Positions 1-8,444 of a stretch of 64,000 nt of DNA are shown in pieces. This DNA comes from Aeromonas veronii (GTDB taxonomy: Bacteria; Pseudomonadota; Gammaproteobacteria; Enterobacterales; Aeromonadaceae). The position numbers were made by a program, and so were the translations under genes. The DNA is taken from NCBI RefSeq assembly GCF_040215105.1, contig NZ_CP157875.1:1541501-1605500 (forward strand). The letters run 5' to 3'. A model generated the notes under the pieces. It was not told the DNA's origin and ran no database searches. It worked only from the letters and a program-made list of their open reading frames with translations. Numbering within the stretch: position 1 is the first letter of the stretch; each line of letters begins with the position of its first letter.

Positions 1-2626
1 AGATGAGGATGCCGAGGGCTTTCAGTTGGCGGATCCGGGCAATACTCTCCAGCCGGTTTTCCAGCACCACGGACTCGGTCACTTCCAGCAGCAGGCGGGA
101 AGGGGGCACCCCGGTGTCGCGCAATATATATTCCACCTGCTGCACGAAGCCGGTGGTGTGGAATTGACGAGCGCTGACGTTGACCGACAGGTGAGGAATG
201 GCGAGGCCGTTGTTGAGCCAGAAACTGTATTGGGCGCAGGCGGTCTTCATCACCCAGTAGCCGATCTCCTGAATGAGCGTGGTCTCCTCGGCGACCGGAA
301 TGAAGTCGCCGGGCGGCACCATGGTGCCATCGCTCTTCTGCCAGCGCACCAGGGCCTCCACCCCGGAGAGACTGCCATTGTCGACCCGGTATTGAGGTTG
401 GTAGTGCAGCACCAGTTCGTTGTTGCGAAGGGCGTCCCGCAGCTGGTTGTTCAGGGCCAGCTTGCTTTTCTCCTTCTCCGCCATGGCTTCGCTGAAGAAG
501 ACATAGTTGCCCTGGCCGGCCCGCTTGGCCATGTGGGCGGCGGTATCGGCCTGTTGCATCAGGACGAGGTGATCCTTGTCCTCGTCGCTGAAGAGGCTGA
601 TCCCCACCGAGGCGCTGCAGTGCAGCTTGTGATCCCCCACATCGAAGGGGTTGCGGAACATCCCCATCAGCTCGCGGGCGAAGTGCTCCGCCAGGATCTT
701 GGCGGTCACATACCCCTGGCCGAGGGCGGTAAACAGCAGGGCAAACTCATCCCCCGAGGTGCGGGCCAGCACCAGATTCTCCTGGGGCAGGGACTTGAGT
801 CTGATCACCACGGCCTGGAGCAGCAGATCGCCACAGGCGTGGCCGAGGGAGTCATTGACCGACTTGAAGTTATCCAGATCCAGCAGCAGCAGGGCGCCCC
901 ATTGCCCGGTCGGGTGTTGCAGGGTGCGCTGCATGATGTCGTTCAGGCTGCGCCGGTTGTAGAGATCGCAGAGATCGTCGTAGTAGGCCAGGCGCTCGAT
1001 ATGGTGGGCCGCCTCCTTCTCGCTGCTGATGTCGTGGAAGCTGCAGACGAAATGGCTGATCTCCTCCTCTTCCTTGACCCCGGTCACCATGAGCCGAACC
1101 GGGAAGAGGTGCCCGCTCTTGTGCAGGCACTGCTCCTCCCCAAGCCAGTAACCCTCGTTGTTGACGGCGGTGGTGACGTCCGCTTTCAGGCTGTCCCCAT
1201 AGTAGGTCGGGCGCAGCTTGGTGATGTGCAGGCCTATCATCTCATCCCCCTCGAACCCGGTGACGCGGGTGAAGGAGTCATTGACCTTGAGGATGATGCC
1301 GTCCTGATCCATCACCAGCAGGCCGTCATGGGTGTTGAAGGCGACTTCCGCCAGGCGCAGGGCCACATCGGTGGCGAGGCGCTGCAACTCGATGGCGGCC
1401 CGCGCCCGCTGGCCGCTCAGGATATCGAGCACGGGGATGGGATCTGCGATGGGCTCATCGAGCAGCAGGGTGAGCTGGCCGAAGGGGTCTCCCGGCTGAC
1501 TGGAGAGGGGGATGCCGATGTAACCCCTGGCCTTGAGGGCGTTGAGCTGCTCGGCCTGCGGGTAGCGCTGGGGCAGATCGTCGATGTAGAGGGCCTGGCC
1601 GTGACGGAAGATCTCGAGTCCGGGGCCGGCTTCCAGCCGCAGGGGTTTGACGGTGGAGAAGGTTTCTCCTTCCAGGGTGCAGCGCGGGATGATCCAGAGC
1701 TCCTGACCGCGGGGTTGGAACTCGGCGAGCCAGCCGATGCGGGCACCGCTGATACCCATGGCCCAGTGGAGCAAGGCCCGGCAATAGTCGTGTCCCGTCT
1801 TGAGGGCGAGATCCGCAGGCGGGGTCAGGGTGGGGGCCTCGGTCATCACCGGCTCGGGTTGCCAGTGGCCGAGCAACTGGGCGCAGTGTCGCACCAGTTG
1901 CAGCGCCTCTTCGCCGGGCAGGGTCGACTCCAGGTATTCGAGACTGAGGACGCCGATGAGCTTCTCCTGCTCCAGCAGGGCGCCGTCCAGGCGAGAGCAG
2001 ACATTGGCCTCCCCCAGATAGTAGTGCTGCCCCAGCATGGGCTGGTGGGCGGCCTCGGAGAAACTCAAGGCGCCGCGGGTACGCAGGGCGCGGATGTAGC
2101 GGCTGTCTCCCCGGATGGGGGCAAGCGAATCCACCCCCAGTGTGAAGACAGGGGTCAGCTGCTCGCTGCCGAGGGGGCCGTTGGCCTGATAATGCCAGAG
2201 GATGAGCCGGTCGGCGCCGAGGCACTCCTTGAGGCTCTCCAGCATGGGGGCATATTGCCGTTGGCTGGCCATCTGGCTCAGACGTGGCAGCTGCAGGGCG
2301 AGGCTGGCCACGCTGTCCTGGCGCTGGGTCTGCAGGCAGATTAACCAGAAGGCATCTTGCTCATGGGATAGTGAAATATTCCACTGCAGGTCGGCGAAGC
2401 GAACTAACAGTCTGCCGCCCTGGCCGCTGGCCAGTTTTTGCTCTATGGGCAGGCGCAAGGCCTCGGGCAACTGGGCGGGCCAGGCGTCTCTGGGCTCATC
2501 GAGCCAGTGAAGGGGCGTCTGCATCACATCGGTCAGGGCCACCAGCCGCTGGCTGCGGGTGTCCAGGCGAAAGAACAGCGGCGCCGGGCTGGCGGTCGGG
2601 AGATGACTGAGCGCGGTAGACGACAT
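1..2626 (-). CDS. GGDEF/EAL dual-domain cyclic-di-GMP protein, C-terminus beyond the window
   Basis: This is a cyclic-di-GMP signalling protein of at least 875 residues; its end lies left of the window. Reading the minus strand from ATG 2626, the N-terminal part (about residues 40-400) has GAF-like character with no clear membrane segment. It is followed by a PAS-like segment near residues 430-540, a GGDEF domain with its signature as SGDEF near residue 625, and an EAL domain beginning with EALVRWQ near residue 757. SGDEF is a tolerated variant of the cyclase signature, so synthesis is possible but not assured. The EAL motif is intact where visible, but most catalytic residues of that domain are outside the window. 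The large opposite-strand ORF over this gene is a GC-rich shadow. The family and domain order are clear; the net activity is unknown. Confidence 0.9.
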   Translation of the reverse strand, partial: MSSTALSHLPTASPAPLFFRLDTRSQRLVALTDVMQTPLHWLDEPRDAWPAQLPEALRLPIEQKLASGQGGRLLVRFADLQWNISLSHEQDAFWLICLQTQRQDSVASLALQLPRLSQMASQRQYAPMLESLKECLGADRLILWHYQANGPLGSEQLTPVFTLGVDSLAPIRGDSRYIRALRTRGALSFSEAAHQPMLGQHYYLGEANVCSRLDGALLEQEKLIGVLSLEYLESTLPGEEALQLVRHCAQLLGHWQPEPVMTEAPTLTPPADLALKTGHDYCRALLHWAMGISGARIGWLAEFQPRGQELWIIPRCTLEGETFSTVKPLRLEAGPGLEIFRHGQALYIDDLPQRYPQAEQLNALKARGYIGIPLSSQPGDPFGQLTLLLDEPIADPIPVLDILSGQRARAAIELQRLATDVALRLAEVAFNTHDGLLVMDQDGIILKVNDSFTRVTGFEGDEMIGLHITKLRPTYYGDSLKADVTTAVNNEGYWLGEEQCLHKSGHLFPVRLMVTGVKEEEEISHFVCSFHDISSEKEAAHHIERLAYYDDLCDLYNRRSLNDIMQRTLQHPTGQWGALLLLDLDNFKSVNDSLGHACGDLLLQAVVIRLKSLPQENLVLARTSGDEFALLFTALGQGYVTAKILAEHFARELMGMFRNPFDVGDHKLHCSASVGISLFSDEDKDHLVLMQQADTAAHMAKRAGQGNYVFFSEAMAEKEKSKLALNNQLRDALRNNELVLHYQPQYRVDNGSLSGVEALVRWQKSDGTMVPPGDFIPVAEETTLIQEIGYWVMKTACAQYSFWLNNGLAIPHLSVNVSARQFHTTGFVQQVEYILRDTGVPPSRLLLEVTESVVLENRLESIARIRQLKALGILI

Positions 2627-2778
2627 GAACGGGCACTGTCCTGTTGGGAAACGGTCGGATGGCAAGAATACTGCAAAACCGCGTCAAACAACATTTTGTT
2701 GGCGTGATGCAGGACGCACTCTGCCGCCCTGGCGGAGCTGAAAATCAGGGGGAGGTGATGTGGCCCCGCCGCTTCGCG

Positions 2779-3198
2779 TTATCTCGGAAATTGCTTGCGG
2801 ACATGATGCTGCAGCACCGCCAGCATGCAGGCACCGGAGAGGCCAATCATCAGGGCGCCGTTGACCGCCTCCAGTGGCCCCAGCAGTCGCCATTGCGGGC
2901 TCATGACGATATCCCCGTAACCCAGGGTGGCGAAGTTGACCGCGGAGTGATAGACGGCGTCGTGCAGGGTGGAGAACTCCCCCAGCCAGAGGAAGAGCCC
3001 CCCCCAGATGGCGATCTGGGCCAGGTTGCCCAGCATCACCAGAGTGATGATGCCAAACAGCGCCAACACCCCGGCGACGATGCCTTCCCGCTCGCCAAAG
3101 CGTCTGAAATAGAAGCGGATGCACCAGACCGATACCAGGGATTGCAGCAGCATGTTGGCCAGGATCACCGGGATCCCGACCAGAAAGATGGTCAACAT
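2779..3198 (-). CDS. small two-TM potassium-channel-like protein
   Basis: This 139-residue membrane protein resembles the pore module of potassium channels (Ion_trans_2 type). It has hydrophobic segments near residues 3-25, 43-70 and 105-130, and a selectivity-filter-like TLGYGD at residues 91-96 in the expected P-loop position. No cytoplasmic RCK or TrkA-N domain is attached. The start ATG at 3198 has a GGAGAG ribosome site and sits directly behind the stop of the upstream gene (3200), so translation is probably coupled. The filter motif makes the family call good; the ion and gating are inferred from the family only. Confidence 0.85.
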   Translation of the reverse strand: MLTIFLVGIPVILANMLLQSLVSVWCIRFYFRRFGEREGIVAGVLALFGIITLVMLGNLAQIAIWGGLFLWLGEFSTLHDAVYHSAVNFATLGYGDIVMSPQWRLLGPLEAVNGALMIGLSGACMLAVLQHHVRKQFPR

Positions 3199-3199
3199 A

Positions 3200-4228
3200 T
3201 CACTCTCCAACGGGTTGCTCTGCCAGGGGGCGGCCGACCGGCCACCGCTGCTCGAACAGCCAGATACAGCACCAGCCGTAGCCAGCCACCAACAGATAGA
3301 GGCCGCAGCGCATCGCCGCCGCGAGCCAGACATCCTTGCCCGCCGCGCTGTCTTCGATGGCCGGGCCGAACAAAATGATCGCCGTGATCCAGGCATTGCT
3401 CCAGAACGAGGGCGGGAAGCGGGTCGGTGTCAGCCCCAGCAGTCGCCGCGCCAGCCAGAGGGTCATCAGGGCCAGCATCAGCATCAACATCAGCAATGAC
3501 GGCCAGATGCCGAGCCCCATCCAGAGCGCAAAGGCCAGCAGGGCCCCCATCAGGGTCGAGCCCAACAACTCCTTGCCCGCCGCTTTGGCGCTGAGGGCGC
3601 TGCTCTGCTGGCCCAGGGCCACCGTCTTCATCACGGCGGGAATGTAGAAGGCGGGATTGCCGAGGGCCAGCAGCCAGACCGGCAGCACTATGATGACAGC
3701 GCGCAGCGCCAGCCGCTCTGGATGCTCCGGGGAGGCGGGCCTGGGCCTTGGGGCGGACTCTGTCGCCGGTATGGGTGGAAACAGGCGATGAGCCAGGGCG
3801 TTGACCAGGGCCCCCACCAGGATCCCCACCGCCATCATCTGGGCGATGGCGATGGCAAGTCGCTGCTCGATGAGGCCGGCCACCGGGATCACCGTGATGG
3901 CCATGATGAGCAGCATGGAGGCCACCCCCTTGCCCGCCATCCCCTGCAGCATCAGCAAATAGAGCAGCAGGGTGACGAGCAGCACGGCCGCCGGGGCGTA
4001 GTGGGTCAGCAGGGGCACCAGCAGCACGCCCCCCATCATCACGACCATCAGCAAAAGGCCACCCACCAATCCCTTCTGTAAGCACAGGGGGTCTCCCGGG
4101 CGGCACAACACCACCCAGGCCATGATGAGTCCAAGGTGGGGCATGGGCAGGGCGAGTCCGTAGCAGAGCCCCGCCGCCAGTGCGATGCCGGTGCCGATGC
4201 GAAGGATTGCCCTGTCGGCGTTATGCAT
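3200..4228 (-). CDS. DUF2955-type inner-membrane protein of an efflux system
   Basis: This 342-residue protein is mostly transmembrane, with two clusters of hydrophobic helices (about residues 15-155 and 185-300) separated by a Pro/Arg-rich cytoplasmic linker. This matches the DUF2955 family, related in shape to FUSC/aromatic-acid exporter proteins. It lies between an HlyD-type adaptor gene (7 bp upstream) and the channel-like gene downstream, all on the minus strand. The position suggests it is the inner-membrane component of a tripartite efflux pump with the adaptor and the NodT outer-membrane protein. The substrate cannot be read from sequence. Confidence 0.8.
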   Translation of the reverse strand: MHNADRAILRIGTGIALAAGLCYGLALPMPHLGLIMAWVVLCRPGDPLCLQKGLVGGLLLMVVMMGGVLLVPLLTHYAPAAVLLVTLLLYLLMLQGMAGKGVASMLLIMAITVIPVAGLIEQRLAIAIAQMMAVGILVGALVNALAHRLFPPIPATESAPRPRPASPEHPERLALRAVIIVLPVWLLALGNPAFYIPAVMKTVALGQQSSALSAKAAGKELLGSTLMGALLAFALWMGLGIWPSLLMLMLMLALMTLWLARRLLGLTPTRFPPSFWSNAWITAIILFGPAIEDSAAGKDVWLAAAMRCGLYLLVAGYGWCCIWLFEQRWPVGRPLAEQPVGE

Positions 4229-4235
4229 AGACCAC

Positions 4236-5327
4236 CTAGTAGAGGAAGGAGCAGAGGCTCATCAACCGGATGTAGAGCCCCCCCAGCAGGTTCATCAGGC
4301 CATTGTCGGCGGCATAGATCATGACATCGGCCTGGCCACCGACCCGCAGCCCGTCGGCCGGTGGCAGATCCCCCTCCTTGAAGGCGACCTTGACCGGGAA
4401 GCGCTGGGCCTGCCGCAGCCAGTCCCGGTTGTTGTCCACGCTCGGCAGGGTGCCGGCGGGCTGGCTCTTGCCATCGCTCACCCCGTAGCCGATGCTGCGC
4501 ACTTCCCCTTCAAACAGGCGACCGGGCAGGCTGTCCAGCAAGATGGCGACCCTGTCGCCGGGCTGGACGTTGCCGAGGTTGTTCTCCGTCAGATCCGCCG
4601 AGATCCAGACGTCGTGGATGGCGATCAGGGTCATGGCCGGGGCACCGGCACCGATGAACTGACCGCTGTCCGTGCGAAGATCCGTGATGAGGCCGCGCCC
4701 TGGCGCCACCACCCGGGTGTTGGCGCGATCCAGCTCGGCCTTGTGGACCGCCGAGCGGGCGCTGAGCAACTGGGAGTTGTCATCGCCGCTGGCGCCGGCG
4801 GCTTCGATGGCGCGGCGCACGTCGGCTTCGGCCGCCGCCACCTGGCTCTTGGCGGTCTCCCGGCTGGCCTGGGCGACCTCGAGACGGCGTACCGAGATGG
4901 CCCCCGGATCCTCCCGATAGAGTCGCTCCTGGCGAGCGGCATCCTTGGCGGCATTGTCATAGGCGGCGCGCATGGCCATCAAGGCCGCCTCGGCCGCCTT
5001 GACCCCCTCGTTGCCCGCCTTGACGCCGCTCAGCACCGTCTGGTAATCGGAGCGTGCCTTGGCCAGGGCGATCTCATAGGGTTCGGGATCTATCTCGAAC
5101 AGGGGATCCCCCGCCGCCACGTCCTGGTTGTCGCGCACATGGACCCGCTGGATCTGGCCGGCCACTTCGGCGGCAATTGGGACCACGAAGGCCTGTACCC
5201 GGGCCTGGGAGCTGTAGGGGGTCAGCCGGTCGGCCAGCAGATACCAGCCTAGCAGCAGGGCGATGAGACCGAGCAGCCCCAGGGTGGCGTTGCGGCTGGC
5301 CTTGCCGGGGGGAGTGTTGTCAGTCAT
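4236..5327 (-). CDS. HlyD/EmrA-type periplasmic adaptor
   Basis: This 363-residue membrane-fusion protein has one N-terminal transmembrane helix (about residues 13-33), a split biotinyl-lipoyl domain, a long alpha-helical hairpin rich in Ala, Arg and Glu (about residues 90-200), and a C-terminal beta-barrel. It resembles EmrA/YibH adaptors that link an inner-membrane transporter to an outer-membrane channel. I place the start at ATG 5327, which has an AAGGTAAG site, rather than at the GTG two codons upstream. It overlaps the NodT gene by 8 bp, showing tight co-translation in a three-gene pump operon. The role is well supported; the substrate is unknown. Confidence 0.88.
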   Translation of the reverse strand: MTDNTPPGKASRNATLGLLGLIALLLGWYLLADRLTPYSSQARVQAFVVPIAAEVAGQIQRVHVRDNQDVAAGDPLFEIDPEPYEIALAKARSDYQTVLSGVKAGNEGVKAAEAALMAMRAAYDNAAKDAARQERLYREDPGAISVRRLEVAQASRETAKSQVAAAEADVRRAIEAAGASGDDNSQLLSARSAVHKAELDRANTRVVAPGRGLITDLRTDSGQFIGAGAPAMTLIAIHDVWISADLTENNLGNVQPGDRVAILLDSLPGRLFEGEVRSIGYGVSDGKSQPAGTLPSVDNNRDWLRQAQRFPVKVAFKEGDLPPADGLRVGGQADVMIYAADNGLMNLLGGLYIRLMSLCSFLY

Positions 5328-6843
5328 GGGCACTTACCTTCTGGGAAGAGGGGGCTGGCGGCTGGACCTGGTCGAGCAAGGGGGCCCAGTCGGCGCGTTT
5401 GCGCAACTGGGCTTCGACGGCGGGCGTTACCAGGGGGCGGGATCGCCCCTGCTCCCAGCCGCCACCCAGAGCCTTGTAGAGGGTGATGAGGTCGCGCATG
5501 CGGGCGCCCTGGCTGTTGACCAGCCGCTCCTGCTGGCTGAACAGGGCGCGCTGGGAGTCGAGCACCCGCTGAAAGTCGGCCATGCCTTCCCGGTACTGGG
5601 TGTTGGCGATGTCCAGAGAGCGCCGCGCCGCGGCCCCCGTCTGGGTCAGCAGGGCAATTTCGTCCTGGCCATTGGCGTAGGCGATGGCGGCATCATCCAC
5701 CTCCCTGGCCGCCTTGAACAGGGTGTCGCGATAGCGCTCATGAAGCTGCTGGAAGCGGGCATCCTGCACCAGTACCTGATTGCCGAGGCGCCCCTGATCC
5801 AGCAGGTTCCAGCTGAGCGACGGACCCACAGCCCAGGAGTAGGTGCCGCTGCTGCCACCGGTGGCGCTGACCCCCAGGGTGCCGAGCAGGGTGATGGAGG
5901 GGTAGAGCTCGCTCTCGGCCACTCCGACGAGGGCCGACTGGGCGGCCAGTTGCCGCTCGGCGACCCGCACATCGGGGCGGCGGCGCAGCAAGTCGGCAGG
6001 CAGTTCGGCGACCAGGGCTAGCTGACCCCGGGGGATCTGCCCCGTCCCTGCGCCCATCTCGGGCAGGGGGCCTGGCGTGCGGGCCAGCAGGGTCGAGAGG
6101 GCGTTCTGGCTCTGGCGCAGACTGGTCTGCAACTGCGGTATGCCGGAGAGGGTGCCCAGATACTGGGTTCTGGCCTGTTGCACATCCAGCTCGGCGCTGT
6201 TGCCGCTCTTGAACAGCCGCTCGGTGATCTCCAGGCTGCGGCGCTGGAGGCGGGCGTTGTCATGGGCTATCTGAAGCCTGGCCTCGACGGTTCTGATGCT
6301 CACGTAGAGCTGGGCTACCTGGGCAATCATCAGCACCTGCACATCGTCGTATTGCGCCAGGGTCGCGAAGTAGTTGGCATCCGCCGATTCGATCCCGCGC
6401 CGGAACTTGCCCCAGAAATCGAGCTCCCAGCCGAGGTTGAACCCCGCGCCATAGTGGCTGCCTGCGCTGCTGTGGCCATCCCGGCTCTGGCCGGTCTGCA
6501 GGAACTCCCCGGTACCGACCGTTGCCTGCGGGTCGAGCAGGCTCTCGGCGATGCCGAGCTGGGCCTGGGCCTCGAGGATCCGCAGACCCGCGATGCGCAC
6601 ATCCGGGTTGTTGCGAAGGGCCTCCTCGATCAGGGCGCTGAGCACGGGATCGTGCAACTGCGCCCACCATTGCCGGTAGTCAGTCGCGGTGGCGGCACGC
6701 TGGCCCTGACTGGCGTTTTGCCAGCCTGCCAGCTCGGTGACTTGGGGAGTCTGGTAGTCTGGGCCAAGCAGGGTGCAGGCACTCAGAAACAGGCATGCGC
6801 CCCCTGCAAAGAGGGGGCGCATGGCATGATGAACGACGACCAT
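5320..6843 (-). CDS. NodT-family outer-membrane efflux lipoprotein
   Basis: This 507-residue TolC-like outer-membrane factor begins with a lipoprotein signal ending in a lipobox (LSAC at about residues 20-23), followed by two OEP repeats rich in Ala, Gln and Leu. Typical NodT features are PDYQTP just after the signal, NPDVRIA near residue 80 and RRPDVRVAE near residue 290. It overlaps the adaptor gene by 8 bp and probably forms the exit duct of that pump. Length and motifs fit the family well. The PDVR motif occurs twice because the protein consists of two repeats. Confidence 0.92.
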   Translation of the reverse strand: MVVVHHAMRPLFAGGACLFLSACTLLGPDYQTPQVTELAGWQNASQGQRAATATDYRQWWAQLHDPVLSALIEEALRNNPDVRIAGLRILEAQAQLGIAESLLDPQATVGTGEFLQTGQSRDGHSSAGSHYGAGFNLGWELDFWGKFRRGIESADANYFATLAQYDDVQVLMIAQVAQLYVSIRTVEARLQIAHDNARLQRRSLEITERLFKSGNSAELDVQQARTQYLGTLSGIPQLQTSLRQSQNALSTLLARTPGPLPEMGAGTGQIPRGQLALVAELPADLLRRRPDVRVAERQLAAQSALVGVAESELYPSITLLGTLGVSATGGSSGTYSWAVGPSLSWNLLDQGRLGNQVLVQDARFQQLHERYRDTLFKAAREVDDAAIAYANGQDEIALLTQTGAAARRSLDIANTQYREGMADFQRVLDSQRALFSQQERLVNSQGARMRDLITLYKALGGGWEQGRSRPLVTPAVEAQLRKRADWAPLLDQVQPPAPSSQKVSAHD

Positions 6844-6846
6844 GGG

Positions 6847-7941
6847 TTATTGCTTCACGCCGGGTTGACCTTCGTTGACCCAGGCCATGAAGATGCGATA
6901 GCCGATGGAGAGCATGGTGGCGCCGATGAACATGCCGAGGATGCCGTTGGTGGCCATGCCACCGAGGGCGCCGAGCAGCACCACGGGCATGGGGGCGTCC
7001 ACCCCGCGGCCGAGCAGCAGCGGCTTGAGCACGTTATCCGCCATGCCGGCGATGACCAGCAGCACGGTATAGACGATGTTGACGACGGTGCCGTGATCCC
7101 CGGCCATCCACATGTAGGCAATCACCGGCCCCGTGACCAGGATGACGGGCACCTGGGCGATGCCGAGGATCAGTGCCAGCACGAAGAAGATGCCCACCGC
7201 CGGGATCCCCGCGAGGGACATGATGATGCCCGCCAGCAGCGCCTGGATGAAGGCCACGCCGATGACCCCCTGTGCCACCGCCCTGATGGTGCTGGTGCAC
7301 AGCTTGATGAGGGCGATCCCCTTGTTTTCATCGGTGAAGCGAATGGCGATGCGGGTGGCGCTGACGGCGCCCGGTGCCCCCCAGGCCATGATGATGCCGG
7401 CGACGATGAAGGAGGCGACGAAGCCCAGCAGACCGCCCCCCATGCTGGCCAGCATGCCGACGACCTGCTTGGCAATGTCGCCAAGCTGGGGCTGGTAGCT
7501 CTTGATGAGGCTCGGCAAGTCCACCGAGGCCTTCAGCCAGAAGGCGTGCAGCTTCTCGCCCACCAGCGGAATGGCGGCGATGCTGTCGGAGGGCGCGGGT
7601 ATGGTCAGGGTGTTGTTCTCCACCTTGTGAACCAGGGAGCTGACACTGTCACCCAGGGAGCTGACCATGGCGATGGTGGGAACGACGATGAGCACGATGC
7701 CCAGCAGCACCAGCAAGGTGGAGGCGCGACCCTGCTTGCCACCGAGGCGGGCGGCGAAGCGCTGATGGAGCGGATAGAGGGTCACCGCCAGGATAAGACC
7801 CCACAGCATCATGTTCATGAAGGGGGAGAAGACGGTAAAGCAGAAGGAGGCCAGACCCAGGATAAGCCCGAACTTGATAAACATATCCAGGAATCGGGTC
7901 ACCAGCCTTTTTTCGACTATGACGAGATCGTTATTTTCCAT
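6847..7941 (-). CDS. AI-2E family transporter, YdiK-like
   Basis: This 364-residue inner-membrane protein of the AI-2E transporter family has about eight hydrophobic segments and conserved C-terminal stretches rich in Gly and Pro (PVVLLGALGGM, FIGATMLSIGYR). Length and the N-terminal start (MENNDLVIVEK) resemble E. coli YdiK. It ends 4 bp before the NodT gene and may be co-transcribed with the efflux genes. Family members export varied small molecules; a link to autoinducer-2 should not be assumed. I chose ATG 7941 over earlier in-frame starts because the family alignment begins here. Confidence 0.85.
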   Translation of the reverse strand: MENNDLVIVEKRLVTRFLDMFIKFGLILGLASFCFTVFSPFMNMMLWGLILAVTLYPLHQRFAARLGGKQGRASTLLVLLGIVLIVVPTIAMVSSLGDSVSSLVHKVENNTLTIPAPSDSIAAIPLVGEKLHAFWLKASVDLPSLIKSYQPQLGDIAKQVVGMLASMGGGLLGFVASFIVAGIIMAWGAPGAVSATRIAIRFTDENKGIALIKLCTSTIRAVAQGVIGVAFIQALLAGIIMSLAGIPAVGIFFVLALILGIAQVPVILVTGPVIAYMWMAGDHGTVVNIVYTVLLVIAGMADNVLKPLLLGRGVDAPMPVVLLGALGGMATNGILGMFIGATMLSIGYRIFMAWVNEGQPGVKQ

Positions 7942-8444
7942 TCTGGTATGACTCCGGCAGGTAGTGAGCACATAACGATGTTGGCCCGACAAAAAAGCCG
8001 GGCCAACGGGGATACTGTGATGCAGTAATAAATGAACCTGAGTTCAATAATTGGGTTCGTCTTGGCATTGCTGCATACCCGTGCTTCATTTATGGCACAG
8101 GCAGTGGGCTTGTAAAGACGGTTCCTAACTATTTGAAATTTATTTGATTGATGGTTCTGATTTGATGGCGGCAAAGCATAAATAGTCCACGCAAGGCACA
8201 CAAGTGAACTATTGTTTGCAGTTTAGCCTGGGTTCAGAAAACGGATAAATTCCGACAGCGATATAATGAGGTTCCTACCGAGAGTGTCGATTGAATTATA
8301 TCCCTGAGACATTCATGGATGGTCTGTTCTGCTTTAATATGCCACTTATGTAGTATCTCGTTCTGGATAAGGGATTTTGTATTAATGAGACGGGATCCCT
8401 TATCCTGTACTCCTTGCACCGCCGTCGCGGTGATTCAATCCGGG
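7942..8444 (+). other. 503-bp divergent intergenic region
   Basis: This gap separates the leftward YdiK-like gene from the rightward macroglobulin gene, so it should hold promoters for both. It is much richer in A and T than the flanking genes. I see short inverted repeats, for example GAACCT and GGTTC near 8035-8060, but no convincing RNA gene, terminator or coding ORF with a ribosome site. Confidence 0.5.

Noticed and set aside
26..2344. A 772-codon plus-strand ORF opposite the GGDEF/EAL gene
   Set aside because: It lacks recognisable domains, is low-complexity (Gly, Leu, His, Gln) and mirrors a real gene with full domain structure on the minus strand; it is a high-GC shadow.
6847..7941. 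Autoinducer-2 exporter function for the YdiK-like protein
   Set aside because: The family name does not prove the substrate, and nothing in the context points to quorum sensing.
6178..8028. A 616-codon plus-strand ORF opposite the NodT and YdiK-like genes
   Set aside because: It spans two real minus-strand genes and their junction, is extremely His/Asp/Gly-rich and has no family features.
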